Shown here: positions 24,902-33,194 of the stretch, one piece after another
Layout of the letters: the number at the start of each line of letters is the position of its first letter
How positions within the stretch are numbered: position 1 is the stretch's first letter
IMG/VR virus record: IMGVR_UViG_3300037337_000106
Location: 1-64,000 of that record
Source of the DNA: a virus
Length of the DNA: 64,000 nucleotides
Direction: 5' to 3' (one strand)
Made by a program: the position numbers and the translations under genes
Notes under the pieces: model-generated
Seen by the model: the letters and a program-made list of their open reading frames with translations, nothing else
The model's database searches: none
What the model was told of the DNA's origin: nothing

Positions 24902-25264
24902 TTATATATTTAATGATTTAATAACAATCTCTAACATATTAGATTCTCTTTTAAATATTCTTTCCTCTGAAATTGCTCTGTCTTTTTCCATTGCTACGTG
25001 TATTTTTTTAATAATAATAGCATGTACTTTTAAGTGTAGATTTTTTGCAATAGAAAAAACAGAATTAGTAACCTGTATTCCGTTAACATTAACCATTACA
25101 TCATATCTTAATGGAAGATTTGAAATGTAATACTTATCGGTCAATGGAGTCATTTCTATTTTAGTGTCTTTGTGTTTTAAAAGACTGTCTATTATCTCAA
25201 CGAATTGAGATTCCTGTGAAGTAGGTTCATACATAAAGAACCTATTTTTTATTTTTTTAAACAT
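24902..25264 (-). CDS. Unknown 120-aa protein
   Basis: Mixed alpha/beta (YDVMVNVNGIQVTNSVFSIAKNLHLKVHAIII) with a basic helical end. Overlaps the upstream gene by 8 bases. No family recognised. Confidence 0.5.
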   Translation of the reverse strand: MFKKIKNRFFMYEPTSQESQFVEIIDSLLKHKDTKIEMTPLTDKYYISNLPLRYDVMVNVNGIQVTNSVFSIAKNLHLKVHAIIIKKIHVAMEKDRAISEERIFKRESNMLEIVIKSLNI

Positions 25265-25499
25265 TTTTTTTTATATTTAAGCTTGTTCTAATTCTATCTA
25301 GTAATCTTTGTATGTCATCTTCATTATTGATTGACCACCCTTTAGTCTTTAATACAAAAAATGCACCGTTGTCATGATCTATTCCAAGGCTTGATTCACA
25401 ATTGATGGTTAATTTTTCATAACCATCACCATCTGAAACACAATTCGAAGATTGAGTAAATTCATATGTCGCTCTATCTAATTCGGGTTCTTTTTCCAT
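25257..25499 (-). CDS. Unknown 80-aa protein
   Basis: Acidic; contains DGDGYEKLTINCESSLGIDHDNGAFFVLKTKGWSI. First gene of a small operon with a phage promoter directly upstream. No family recognised. Confidence 0.5.
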   Translation of the reverse strand: MEKEPELDRATYEFTQSSNCVSDGDGYEKLTINCESSLGIDHDNGAFFVLKTKGWSINNEDDIQRLLDRIRTSLNIKKNV

Positions 25500-25507
25500 T
25501 TTATTTA

Positions 25508-25578
25508 GTTTTATATGTAAATATAAGCAATAAACTCTACATTAAAAAATATAGAGTGTTAATGTTTTGTTAAAAGTT
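25508..25578 (-). promoter_or_regulatory. Phage promoter with embedded hairpin
   Basis: TTAACAAAACATTAACAC, a weak hairpin CTCTATA/TGTAGAG, then TTATATTTACATATAAAA before the gene at 25499. The hairpin can also terminate the ligase transcript. Confidence 0.75.
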
Positions 25579-26484
25579 TCTTTTTGTTTCATACAATCCT
25601 TTGAATGTTGGAAACCTTAATGAATAACTTCCCTTTTCGTTAAGAGTTTCTTCGAAATATTGCACTGTTATCTGCTTTCCTAAAATTTCATTAGGATTTT
25701 GAAAAAAGAATCTCTTTTGTTCATGATTAAATCCACTACCTACTTGAACTCTATTTCCTCTATGTTCTATGACTACGTTCTTCATCATCATCTCTTCGAT
25801 TTCAACTCCATTAACAATAACTCTGTTAATTGCGTTTTCAATATCTATTACAATGTATTCTGCATCACTGAATTGTTTAACCTTAAGGACATCATTACTT
25901 CTCTTTCCAATATAGTCTGCATCACGTCTAAGCATTAAACCTTCCCATCCATTTGCCTTTGCTTTTTTCATATAAAGTGTTAGCATATTTTCATTTAATA
26001 CAATTTTTTGATCCAATACACCTATATTTTTAAATGTTTTTTGAAAGAATAAATTTTCCAATTGCACATTTCTAATTCCAAAAAGAGTGTTTCCCTTTTT
26101 GTTAATAAAATCATCAGTTGGTATGATATCAAACATATAAAAGAAAGGATTTCTAATCGAATGATCTTTCTTTTTAATTTCTTTAATAATTCCTTGAAAA
26201 TTTTCATTTCCATTTTCATCCATCATGCAAATTTCACCATCAATAACTACATTCTTTAATCCTAACGAAATTATCTGAGAATCTAAGTTCCTAAGAGTTG
26301 TGAATTCATTACCTGCCCTAGAAAAGTATTTAGGTTCTCCATTATCATCGATAATACAAATACATCTGCAGTTATGTACTAATACATTGTTAGCAAAAAA
26401 GTTTTCATTATCTTCAATTTGAAGATCGTATTTATCAAAAGATTTATCTAATCTCTTTATTGATTTAATTCTAATATTTTCCAA
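25570..26484 (-). CDS. Split intein C-half fused to the C-terminal part of ATP-dependent DNA ligase
   Basis: 304 residues. Residues 1-38 are an intein C-fragment (MENIRIKSIKRLDKS...NENFFANNVLVHN) ending in the expected His-Asn before Cys39. Residues 39-304 are the C-extein: CRCICII, motif III DGEICMMD, FYMFDI, motif IV EGLMLRR and motif V LKVKQF, then an OB-type domain. Protein splicing with the N-half (27388-28206) should rebuild a ligase of about 434 residues, close to T4 gp30 (487). The start codon overlaps the end of the endonuclease gene. Confidence 0.92.
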   Translation of the reverse strand: MENIRIKSIKRLDKSFDKYDLQIEDNENFFANNVLVHNCRCICIIDDNGEPKYFSRAGNEFTTLRNLDSQIISLGLKNVVIDGEICMMDENGNENFQGIIKEIKKKDHSIRNPFFYMFDIIPTDDFINKKGNTLFGIRNVQLENLFFQKTFKNIGVLDQKIVLNENMLTLYMKKAKANGWEGLMLRRDADYIGKRSNDVLKVKQFSDAEYIVIDIENAINRVIVNGVEIEEMMMKNVVIEHRGNRVQVGSGFNHEQKRFFFQNPNEILGKQITVQYFEETLNEKGSYSLRFPTFKGLYETKRNF

Positions 26485-27344
26485 AGTTCTTCTTTATTTA
26501 AATTATTATTAATATCTGATTCCCATAGAGTTATAACTGTCCATCCGAATGACTCTATTTGTTCTTTTCTTTTTTTATCATTTTTCCATATATCTTTTAC
26601 CAATACATCTCCTCCCCATTTTGCAATTATATCATTCTCTTTATATTTGAATGGATTGGCATGCCAGTAGTCACCATTTACTTCAATTACTATTTTTAAT
26701 CCTTCTATTGTTATATCAGGTCTTGGTGAATATCCATCTTTTTCAAACAAGTTGAGTGTATTCTCTGATACATAGTCTATATCTAATTGTTCTAATAATG
26801 ATTCAACCTTAATATGTATTTTAGATCGTTGCCCATTATTGTGTTTTCTACCAGGAACATGTACCGGATATTCTACACCATATCTTTCTACCATAGTTTC
26901 CTTAATTGTATCTTTTACAGAATCTACTGCAAAAACATTAGATTTACCATACCTATTAAGAACTGTTTCGTTCCTTTCTTTGAATTTATAACTATTTTTG
27001 CCTAACACGTTAGTATCTCCATACTTTGAAATGCAAGTTTGTTCACATTTTTTACGCACATTCTCTAAATTTGAAGTTTCTTTTATATTCCTTGTCTGGA
27101 TATTAAAAGATTTTAGAAGGTGTATTATTGTTCCTGCGTTATCATTATATTTTAAATTTAACGTCCTAGAAATTTCTAAAGCACTTAATTTCTTAATAAC
27201 ATATAAGTCGTATAAGATTTTTTTTGTTAGAATAGTATTTCTTTCTAGCATTACTAATGCTTTATATGGTAGACACCTTGAATTATGTCCTTTTATTTGT
27301 GTACTTTTTTCAAATTCCTTATTACACCCTGCACAATTAAACAT
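26457..27344 (-). CDS. Vsr-like (EDxHD) homing endonuclease inside the fractured ligase gene
   Basis: 295 residues. N-terminal zinc finger CAGCNKEFEKSTQIKGHNSRC, central repeats ENVRKKCEQTCISKYGDTNV and RNETVLNRYGKSNVF, and a C-terminal nuclease core RPDITIEGLKIVIEVNGDYWH...WTVITLWESDI of the very-short-patch-repair type. Such enzymes are known between halves of genes split by split inteins. It sits exactly between the two ligase halves and overlaps the second by 28 bases. Confidence 0.9.
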   Translation of the reverse strand: MFNCAGCNKEFEKSTQIKGHNSRCLPYKALVMLERNTILTKKILYDLYVIKKLSALEISRTLNLKYNDNAGTIIHLLKSFNIQTRNIKETSNLENVRKKCEQTCISKYGDTNVLGKNSYKFKERNETVLNRYGKSNVFAVDSVKDTIKETMVERYGVEYPVHVPGRKHNNGQRSKIHIKVESLLEQLDIDYVSENTLNLFEKDGYSPRPDITIEGLKIVIEVNGDYWHANPFKYKENDIIAKWGGDVLVKDIWKNDKKRKEQIESFGWTVITLWESDINNNLNKEELWKILELNQ

Positions 27345-27387
27345 AGATTACTTTTTATTATATATATCTTTTATTTTTAGTAAAAAG

Positions 27388-28206
27388 CTAGATGGTTAAT
27401 AATTTTTCATCTCCATTTAATTCATCTGTTCTTCTCCAACATTTTAGTTCTGGTAACCATACTCTGTGATTTCCTGTTAATGTTAATGTCTTTCCATTTT
27501 CAAGCGTTAATTCAAACCATTCTGAATTATCTTCACTGATATCGTTTAAGTTAACCATCCAATCTTTAATATGTTTAAACTCTATTTTATCAGTTATAAT
27601 ATTATATGATTTAATCTTACCCTTAATTTTGTTATCTACTACTTCCTTTATCTTAATAAATTGACCATCTTCAAATTCTATCAAAGTGTCTTCCGACAAA
27701 CAACCATCTAGCTTGCGACTTAGGTACCATACGTCATTGTTTAGATCTATTTTCTTTGCCATTTTTTCATCGTATGAATTTGCCAAAGCAACATCAAATG
27801 TAGGTATTAACCCTGGCATCACCTTGTTAATCATGGATGTAGTTGAACGCGTCTTTAGGTTTCTATCAATAATACTAAATATTAAATCCTCGTAGCTCTT
27901 ATTTGCCTGTACGAATCCATTAACACTAGAGATCGCAGTATGACCTGTTATCCATCTATTGTTTAAATCGTCTAGTAAAACGAAAAGATTAGTATATCCG
28001 TATTTAACTAATTGTGAATTTTTTTTACAATTTTCTGAAGTAACACCATACTGTTTAAATGTATCATATGTATATTGCAAGGCTTTTTTTACTGTGATAT
28101 TTTCAGTATATAATTTAAGCACATTTAATTTATCAGTGTTTGAGTTTGTTTTATTAGACTCATTAATAAAATTTTGAATTGATTGTAGATCAGTGAAGTT
28201 GTTCAT
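27388..28206 (-). CDS. N-terminal part of DNA ligase fused to split intein N-half
   Basis: 272 residues. Residues 1-168 are the helical ligase N terminus ending YLSRKLDG, where Lys165 is the adenylated lysine of motif I. Cys169 starts the intein N-fragment (CLSEDTLIEFEDGQFIKI...TLTGNHRVWLP). The break falls directly after the KxDG motif, so neither half is a working ligase alone. A phage promoter precedes it. Confidence 0.92.
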   Translation of the reverse strand: MNNFTDLQSIQNFINESNKTNSNTDKLNVLKLYTENITVKKALQYTYDTFKQYGVTSENCKKNSQLVKYGYTNLFVLLDDLNNRWITGHTAISSVNGFVQANKSYEDLIFSIIDRNLKTRSTTSMINKVMPGLIPTFDVALANSYDEKMAKKIDLNNDVWYLSRKLDGCLSEDTLIEFEDGQFIKIKEVVDNKIKGKIKSYNIITDKIEFKHIKDWMVNLNDISEDNSEWFELTLENGKTLTLTGNHRVWLPELKCWRRTDELNGDEKLLTI

Positions 28207-28221
28207 AATGTTTTGATTAAT

Positions 28222-28293
28222 TATTATATGTAAATATAAACAAAAAAACCCTGATTAAAAAATCAGGGTTGTTAAATCTTTGTTAAAGTTTTA
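28222..28293 (-). promoter_or_regulatory. Phage promoter with embedded terminator
   Basis: TTAACAAAGATTTAACA, stem AACCCTGATT/AATCAGGGTT followed by TTTTT, then GTTTATATTTACATATAA. It ends the SET-gene transcript and starts the ligase operon within about 70 bases. Confidence 0.85.
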
Positions 28294-28295
28294 CT

Positions 28296-28631
28296 TTAAA
28301 TATTAGGATTGCCTAATACATATTTAGAGTGATCTAAGAATATGTTATAATCTACTGTTATTTCATCGTCAATTAATATACCATTTGAATATAACATAAA
28401 TTCTCCATTAACCAGGATTGCGGTTGAATTAGGTGTACGACTATCATTACAGTATCTACCTAAATCAGCAGTCTCGTACCATGGAACTTCCATTCCATCC
28501 TGAAACATACATCTACCATCAGGCGTCCATATTGTAGTTGTCCATATACCTATTATTTCGTCTAAAGGAATATCTGCAGTTGCGAATATTCCCATGCCTT
28601 CGATATCTGATTGTCTTATTGTATATTTCAT
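28296..28631 (-). CDS. SET-domain protein (lysine methyltransferase-like)
   Basis: 111 residues. SET signatures in order: GMGIFATADIP, LGRYCNDSRTPNSTAILVNG (the RxxNHSxxPN-type cofactor motif) and DDEITVDYN (the GEELxxDY-type motif). SET enzymes transfer methyl from AdoMet to protein lysines. The short length is a minimal SET without post-SET cysteines, as in some bacterial and viral forms. Target unknown. It lies between the FN3-Hint gene and the ligase operon. Confidence 0.85.
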   Translation of the reverse strand: MKYTIRQSDIEGMGIFATADIPLDEIIGIWTTTIWTPDGRCMFQDGMEVPWYETADLGRYCNDSRTPNSTAILVNGEFMLYSNGILIDDEITVDYNIFLDHSKYVLGNPNI

Positions 28632-28651
28632 AGTTTTTAAATTTATGGTTC

Positions 28652-29584
28652 TTATTCGATTTTAACATTATGTGTTAAAACGTTATTCGCGTAATACGTA
28701 TGTGGATTATCAAGTGTCATCTTATATACTGTTCTTTTTTCAATATTATAATCAATTGAAGATACTTCTATTATGTTTCCTTCTATATCATATAACATAT
28801 CGTTTAATTGTATGTCAATTAATGGTATAAATTTCCAGATACCATTTCTTTGTATTAATTGAGAGTGACTAGGTGTTGCCTCGAGCAGTCCATTATTTAT
28901 TATAATAGTATTGTAGACTTCAACAGGTACTATTGATGCAATACTAGAATTTTGACTTGTTGTTTTTATATAATTGCTATTCCATTTATATAATTCATTA
29001 ACATCATTAGTATCGGCGAGTGTTTCAATTCTTGCGGATAATAATATTTGATTTAAGTATAGTAATTCTATGGGTGATGTACTTCCACCTGGTAGAGTTA
29101 TCATTGTTCCTTTTACAAAACAAGAGACTGAAGTACTCATATATACTATATTTGAATCTAGTCCATCTACTCCAGCTGAATTAACTGCCCTAACCATTAC
29201 CGCATATTCTGTATTAGCGTTAAGCGGCGATACGGTATTAGGTGGATTAGTATAATTAGATTTTAATACACCATCGAAAAATACTCTGTAAGAGGATGCT
29301 CCCGATACTGAGCTATGCGTGAATGTAATTGAAGTATTCGTTGAACTGGTTTTTTGTAGGTTTTGTGGAGCAGGCAGTTGTGCAGGTTGTGCAGAATGAT
29401 TATATCCTCTCCATTCACTATATGATGCTGGATTACTACTAGAAGGTCTAGTAGCGCTATTTTGATTTATAGCGCCATATGACCCGTTTTCCGCAGCATC
29501 TATTGAAAGATTACTAGAACTAGCTCTGCCTAATTCTGTATTAATTGTACTTGCGGAAACAGGTCCACTTGTTGAAATTGCCAT
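28652..29584 (-). CDS. FN3-type virion protein with C-terminal Hint (intein-like) domain
   Basis: 310 residues. Residues 1-65 resemble phage appendage N termini (MAISTSGPVSASTINTELG), about 68-152 form an FN3-like domain, and Cys155 begins a Hint domain (SCFVKGTMITLPGG...TPSHSQLI...NPHTYYANNVLTHN) ending at Asn306 with only VKIE after it. Residue +1 is Val, not Cys/Ser/Thr, so normal splicing is unlikely; this is the pattern of bacterial intein-like domains that cleave or attach their flank. Possibly a self-processing tail decoration. Confidence 0.8.
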   Translation of the reverse strand: MAISTSGPVSASTINTELGRASSSNLSIDAAENGSYGAINQNSATRPSSSNPASYSEWRGYNHSAQPAQLPAPQNLQKTSSTNTSITFTHSSVSGASSYRVFFDGVLKSNYTNPPNTVSPLNANTEYAVMVRAVNSAGVDGLDSNIVYMSTSVSCFVKGTMITLPGGSTSPIELLYLNQILLSARIETLADTNDVNELYKWNSNYIKTTSQNSSIASIVPVEVYNTIIINNGLLEATPSHSQLIQRNGIWKFIPLIDIQLNDMLYDIEGNIIEVSSIDYNIEKRTVYKMTLDNPHTYYANNVLTHNVKIE

Positions 29585-29659
29585 AATCTAATAAAATCTT
29601 TATTTTATATATCAATGTTACTTTATTTAAAGATTGGATATATTACTTATAATAAAATA

Positions 29660-29836
29660 TTAAGTATTGGTTTTTCTTTTTAATAAAATCCACAATACTA
29701 AATATAGTAAAGGCCCACCTGGTGTAAATATAAATAAAAGTCTCCAGCCATTTACCGAAGTATCAGTCCATTCGCCAATACCGGTGCATACTCCTCCAAA
29801 ATATGATTTTCCTCTAATTCTTTTTAATTTCTTCAT
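29660..29836 (-). CDS. PspC-domain small membrane protein
   Basis: 58 residues: KRIRGKSYFGGVCTGIGEWTDTSVNGWRLLFIF then a membrane helix GPLLYLVLWILL. The I-x-GVC-x-G-(I/L)-x-E-(Y/W)...R-L-L-F and L-Y-L-x-L-W-I pattern is that of the PspC (phage shock protein C) domain. It has its own phage promoter. Confidence 0.8.
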   Translation of the reverse strand: MKKLKRIRGKSYFGGVCTGIGEWTDTSVNGWRLLFIFTPGGPLLYLVLWILLKRKTNT

Positions 29837-29845
29837 GTTGTTTTG

Positions 29846-29918
29846 ATTAATTATTATATGTAAATCTAATCAAAAAACTCCATATTTTAAAATATGGAGT
29901 GTTAATTTTTTGTTAAAC
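29846..29918 (-). promoter_or_regulatory. Phage promoter with embedded terminator
   Basis: TTAACAAAAAATTAACAC, stem CTCCATATT/AATATGGAG with T run, then TTAGATTTACATATAA before the PspC gene. Confidence 0.8.
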
Positions 29919-29925
29919 TAATTAA

Positions 29926-30558
29926 TTAATCCCACCAGCCATTAATATTTTTGTTTATTATATTAAATAACATAGTCTGTGCTCTTTCTTGATTAATATA
30001 TGACATGTTCATTGCAATTATTTGTTGGTCTTCTTCTCTATCCTTTCTGTCAAATACACCTTCACCATTTAAAACTCTCTTATAAATGAGAGGATATTTA
30101 TTGAAATAGTCGCTGAAGTTTTCTTCTAAAGTTCTAGATTTCCACGTCGATGAATCACTACCTTCGATCGGTTCAAACCAGTGCTTTGTTTTATGGTAAT
30201 TAGAGTACTCAGAGGCATAAAAATCATCTTGAATCAATTGAATCAATTTACTGCAAACCATCATTCTTCTTGAATCCCGGTGAGCCATAGTGTGAATGTC
30301 TCTCTTTCCTATATAATTAGACTGTGCATTTAATTTGTGTTTTAAAACCTCAAAAATATAATGAGAATCATAGTTTCTGTCATTCCATATTACAGGAAAC
30401 CAGTAAATAAGATTTTTAACTCCATATTTTAAATGGAGATGCATATATTTACCATCATGGTTCCACCATAAAAATATCGAGTCGACTTTGTGTGTAATCC
30501 AATTTCTTGCAGCTCGTTCATCTTTCCATTCATCGAATATGTCTTTATCTGGTTCCAT
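29926..30558 (-). CDS. Conserved phage protein, 210 aa
   Basis: WFPVIWNDRNYDSHYIFEVLKHKL, AHRDSRRMMVCSKLI and NYHKTKHWFEPIEG belong to a phage-restricted family I recall as uncharacterised, common in large lytic phages. Rich in Trp/His/Asp. No catalytic site is known to me. Confidence 0.6.
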   Translation of the reverse strand: MEPDKDIFDEWKDERAARNWITHKVDSIFLWWNHDGKYMHLHLKYGVKNLIYWFPVIWNDRNYDSHYIFEVLKHKLNAQSNYIGKRDIHTMAHRDSRRMMVCSKLIQLIQDDFYASEYSNYHKTKHWFEPIEGSDSSTWKSRTLEENFSDYFNKYPLIYKRVLNGEGVFDRKDREEDQQIIAMNMSYINQERAQTMLFNIINKNINGWWD

Positions 30559-30583
30559 TGTCTTTATTTGATTTATATTATGA

Positions 30584-30805
30584 TTATACTATATCGGAAA
30601 ACAATTCATTATACATTTCATGTAATGCTATTTTTTTACTTTCAGCGTCTGTGTACTGTTGAACTAATTTATCAATTTCCTCAGTATGTTGAGGATGTTC
30701 ACCAATCGCAACTGGTGTTTTTAAATAAATTTCTAATCGAGCTAATGCATCATGCATATCTGCCGTGTATTTAGAATTTAATGCGGTAATTAATCTATTT
30801 TTCAT
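30584..30805 (-). CDS. Small helical protein, 73 aa
   Basis: DALARLEIYLKTPVAIGEHPQHTEEIDKLVQQYTDAESKKIALHEMY: two helices with an acidic middle. Similar small proteins occur in T4-like phages; function unknown. Confidence 0.5.
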   Translation of the reverse strand: MKNRLITALNSKYTADMHDALARLEIYLKTPVAIGEHPQHTEEIDKLVQQYTDAESKKIALHEMYNELFSDIV

Positions 30806-30868
30806 ATTTTTATTTATTAATGTTATGTGTAATTATATTATATTAACAGGTAGATTGATATTGGAATA

Positions 30869-31063
30869 TTACCATAATTCCACATCTGTCAAATCAATAG
30901 AAGTTCCTGTTAAATGACTTTTAACTATAAGAGATTCTCCAATTCCGTTTGGTGTAAATGTAAAATCATATAACCCATACTTGCCGAACAAATCTTTTAT
31001 TTTTTCTTGCCACTCCTTAAGCGCCCTTTCCTGTTCAGGTATAAGATTGAATTGAATTGCCAT
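30869..31063 (-). CDS. Small protein, 64 aa
   Basis: MAIQFNLIPEQERALKEWQEKIKDLFGKYGLYDFTFTPNGIGESLIVKSHLTG. It ends in VELW and lies 1 base after the exonuclease stop, so the two are likely cotranscribed. Function unknown. Confidence 0.5.
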   Translation of the reverse strand: MAIQFNLIPEQERALKEWQEKIKDLFGKYGLYDFTFTPNGIGESLIVKSHLTGTSIDLTDVELW

Positions 31064-31064
31064 A

Positions 31065-31748
31065 TTAATATTGTGTTCTAAGTAATTTTACAACATCCAT
31101 CGCATCTTCAACTGCATTATGCGTAACAATACCTTCAATTCCTGCCCTTTGTTTACATTCATAAAGATTTGGAACATGTTCATCATTTTGCCAGTCAACA
31201 AAAAGAATTGCAGGATCTAATACTCTACTTCTAATAGAAAATATCTGTTTCCATCTTGGAAGTAATTCTAAAAACTTTTTATCAAATCCTGCAAAGTTTT
31301 TACCAGCACATGTTAGATATGTTTTAGGTAATGTTGATGTTATTGCAGGATATATTATGCCATCTATACTCACAACACGGCCTCCCATAGGACCGTTGGG
31401 TCTCTTGTAATCTGGATCTATTCCATTTCTAAAGCAAAACTGAAATAATTTTTCTACAATTTCATTTTCACTATAAAATTTACAGCCATATGAGGTCTCA
31501 CATTCGATTTTAAGCTCTTGTGTTTTAGCCTCACTGTAATTATAAATGGCCTCTATTAAATCTTTATTTAAGTTAATAGCAAATACACTTCCTATTATGT
31601 TTTCACGTAGGATGACTCCTTGGAAACTAGGGAGCTCATCTATCGGTAACATTTTGTTTGTGTCTTCAATTACTGCACCTATGCTTAATATTTGACAATT
31701 TAAAGGGTCTAAACCTGTTGTTTCAATGTCGATACTTATATACTTCAT
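31065..31748 (-). CDS. DnaQ/RNase T-like 3'-5' exonuclease
   Basis: 227 residues of the DEDD family. ExoI motif SIDIETTG (Asp7, Glu9), ExoII region NFAGFDKKFLELL with Asp near 175, ExoIII HNAVEDAMDV (His and Asp near 210-215). There is an insertion of about 60 residues between ExoI and ExoII. Role may be proofreading, RNA trimming or DNA degradation. Confidence 0.85.
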   Translation of the reverse strand: MKYISIDIETTGLDPLNCQILSIGAVIEDTNKMLPIDELPSFQGVILRENIIGSVFAINLNKDLIEAIYNYSEAKTQELKIECETSYGCKFYSENEIVEKLFQFCFRNGIDPDYKRPNGPMGGRVVSIDGIIYPAITSTLPKTYLTCAGKNFAGFDKKFLELLPRWKQIFSIRSRVLDPAILFVDWQNDEHVPNLYECKQRAGIEGIVTHNAVEDAMDVVKLLRTQY

Positions 31749-31771
31749 ACTATTTAGTTTTTAATTATATT

Positions 31772-32131
31772 CTAAATCTTTAAAAAGTTTACAAATTCGG
31801 TAGCATTTTTAGCCTCCATAAAAAACTTAATAGAAGCTTTTAATGTTGCCTTTCTACCTGAAGGAGTAGTTATATGTAAAAATGAACTTTCATTTAAGTT
31901 ATCACTAATACCCCATGTTAAATAATAGTTGGGAGTAGCAATCCCTTTACGGGTAGTAGATGCTTCGCGATATGATACAATGTTCATTGATTTCCAGCTA
32001 TCGGATATGTATTTTCTTCGCATTGAACTTACTAGTGATAATACACATTGCGAACCATCACTTTTTTCTTTTTCAAAGCTCATTAAAACTTTTATTTTTC
32101 CTAAAGTTTCATGTTGTATTTGTTTTTCCAT
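31772..32131 (-). CDS. Unknown 119-aa protein
   Basis: Contains SLVSSMRRKYISDSWKSMNIVSYREASTTRKGIATPNYYLTW and HITTPSGRKATLKASIKFFMEAKN. Looks globular. No family recognised; operon with the exonuclease. Confidence 0.5.
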   Translation of the reverse strand: MEKQIQHETLGKIKVLMSFEKEKSDGSQCVLSLVSSMRRKYISDSWKSMNIVSYREASTTRKGIATPNYYLTWGISDNLNESSFLHITTPSGRKATLKASIKFFMEAKNATEFVNFLKI

Positions 32132-32152
32132 TTAGATTATATTTAAATGTTA

Positions 32153-32389
32153 TTAATTATTTAGTACCTTTGAATCTACTTTAATAAATTCATATTTTCC
32201 TTTAATATAAGTATTCAATGATATTCCCTGTGATTCAGCTGTTGAAAAAAAGAAGTAATCAGAATACTCAACATTTGCATATTCATATGTCGCATGTTTA
32301 AATATGATACTTAATTTTTTGTTGTCGAAATTATATTCAGATGATTCTATTGTTGAAGAATCATATTGATTAGATTGTGTCTTGATCAT
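32153..32389 (-). CDS. KTSC-domain protein, 78 aa
   Basis: The segment FDNKKLSIIFKHATYEYANVEYSDYFFFSTAESQGISLNTYIKGKYEF matches the KTSC pattern (L-x-I-x-F-x-x-G-x-Y-x-Y...A-x-S-x-G-x-x-x-N-x-x-I-K-G). KTSC domains are small beta-rich modules often beside nucleic-acid enzymes; molecular function is unknown. Confidence 0.7.
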   Translation of the reverse strand: MIKTQSNQYDSSTIESSEYNFDNKKLSIIFKHATYEYANVEYSDYFFFSTAESQGISLNTYIKGKYEFIKVDSKVLNN

Positions 32390-32561
32390 TTTTTTGTTTT
32401 TTATGTTTTTCAGTAAGTACTTTTATTAAATCTCGATATGCATCAACTGCATCATTTGCGTTTACTTCCTTTGCTCTTATTAGTTCATTAGTTTTTGCAT
32501 TCTTAATCATGATAGTATCGATATCTAACACTATTAAAAATTCTCCAATAATTGTTTTCAT
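32370..32561 (-). CDS. Small protein, 63 aa
   Basis: GEFLIVLDIDTIMIKNAKTNELIRAKEVNANDAVDAYRDLIKVL. Overlaps the KTSC gene start by 20 bases. No family recognised. Confidence 0.5.
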   Translation of the reverse strand: MKTIIGEFLIVLDIDTIMIKNAKTNELIRAKEVNANDAVDAYRDLIKVLTEKHKKQKNDQDTI

Positions 32562-32604
32562 ATTTGATTGTTTTAATTTGTTAAAGTAAATATAACTTTT
32601 TTAT

Positions 32605-33192
32605 TTAACTTAAAAATTTTAATATTTTTTGCTTGATGCCAGTTTGTTTAATACCTTCACTCATCTTTGGTGTCCATACAAAATTATCTAAACCCCAAAC
32701 CCTCGATTGATCTCCATAATATTTATTAGTAACTTCACGTTGCATTAACAAATCATCCACTGCAACCCAATGTGTTATTAATGGATTGTCCGCAACATGT
32801 TGCATAATTTCTAAACATCTCTGTTGCTCGTATTGATCATTATGACTCCATTCAAACCCATCAGGTTTATTACATCCTATAAAATTAGGAGTAATTGCAA
32901 TTGGTCTTTTAGAGATTCCCTGTGATATGTAATAATCACCTAGTTCATTTAATGATGCATGTTTCTTCCAATCAGAAGAAACAACAATTTCTGCTCCTGT
33001 CTCTTCTAAAATTTCATTTAAAACATTAACAGCCTTTTTATCAAAGTTATCAAAACGATGAAATACATCACAATCTTTATATGACAAAGATTCCGGATGT
33101 TTCTTAATCCATTCATTCCATTTTCGAGTTCTTCCGCCCCAATTATTATCAAGGCAAATTACGCCATCATTGTCTAAGAATATTATTTTCAT
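32605..33192 (-). CDS. HAD phosphatase of the Swiss-army-knife RNA-repair type
   Basis: 195 residues. FLDNDGV (motif I, first Asp5), VVSSDWK (motif II Ser) and HWVAVDDL (acidic motif IV). The large insert and the VVSSDW motif match the HAD domain described in Swiss army knife RNA-repair proteins. Motif I has Asn between the Asps, as in this group. It may remove 3' or cyclic phosphates from RNA ends; that role is inferred. Confidence 0.7.
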   Translation of the reverse strand: MKIIFLDNDGVICLDNNWGGRTRKWNEWIKKHPESLSYKDCDVFHRFDNFDKKAVNVLNEILEETGAEIVVSSDWKKHASLNELGDYYISQGISKRPIAITPNFIGCNKPDGFEWSHNDQYEQQRCLEIMQHVADNPLITHWVAVDDLLMQREVTNKYYGDQSRVWGLDNFVWTPKMSEGIKQTGIKQKILKFLS

Positions 33193-33194
33193 TT

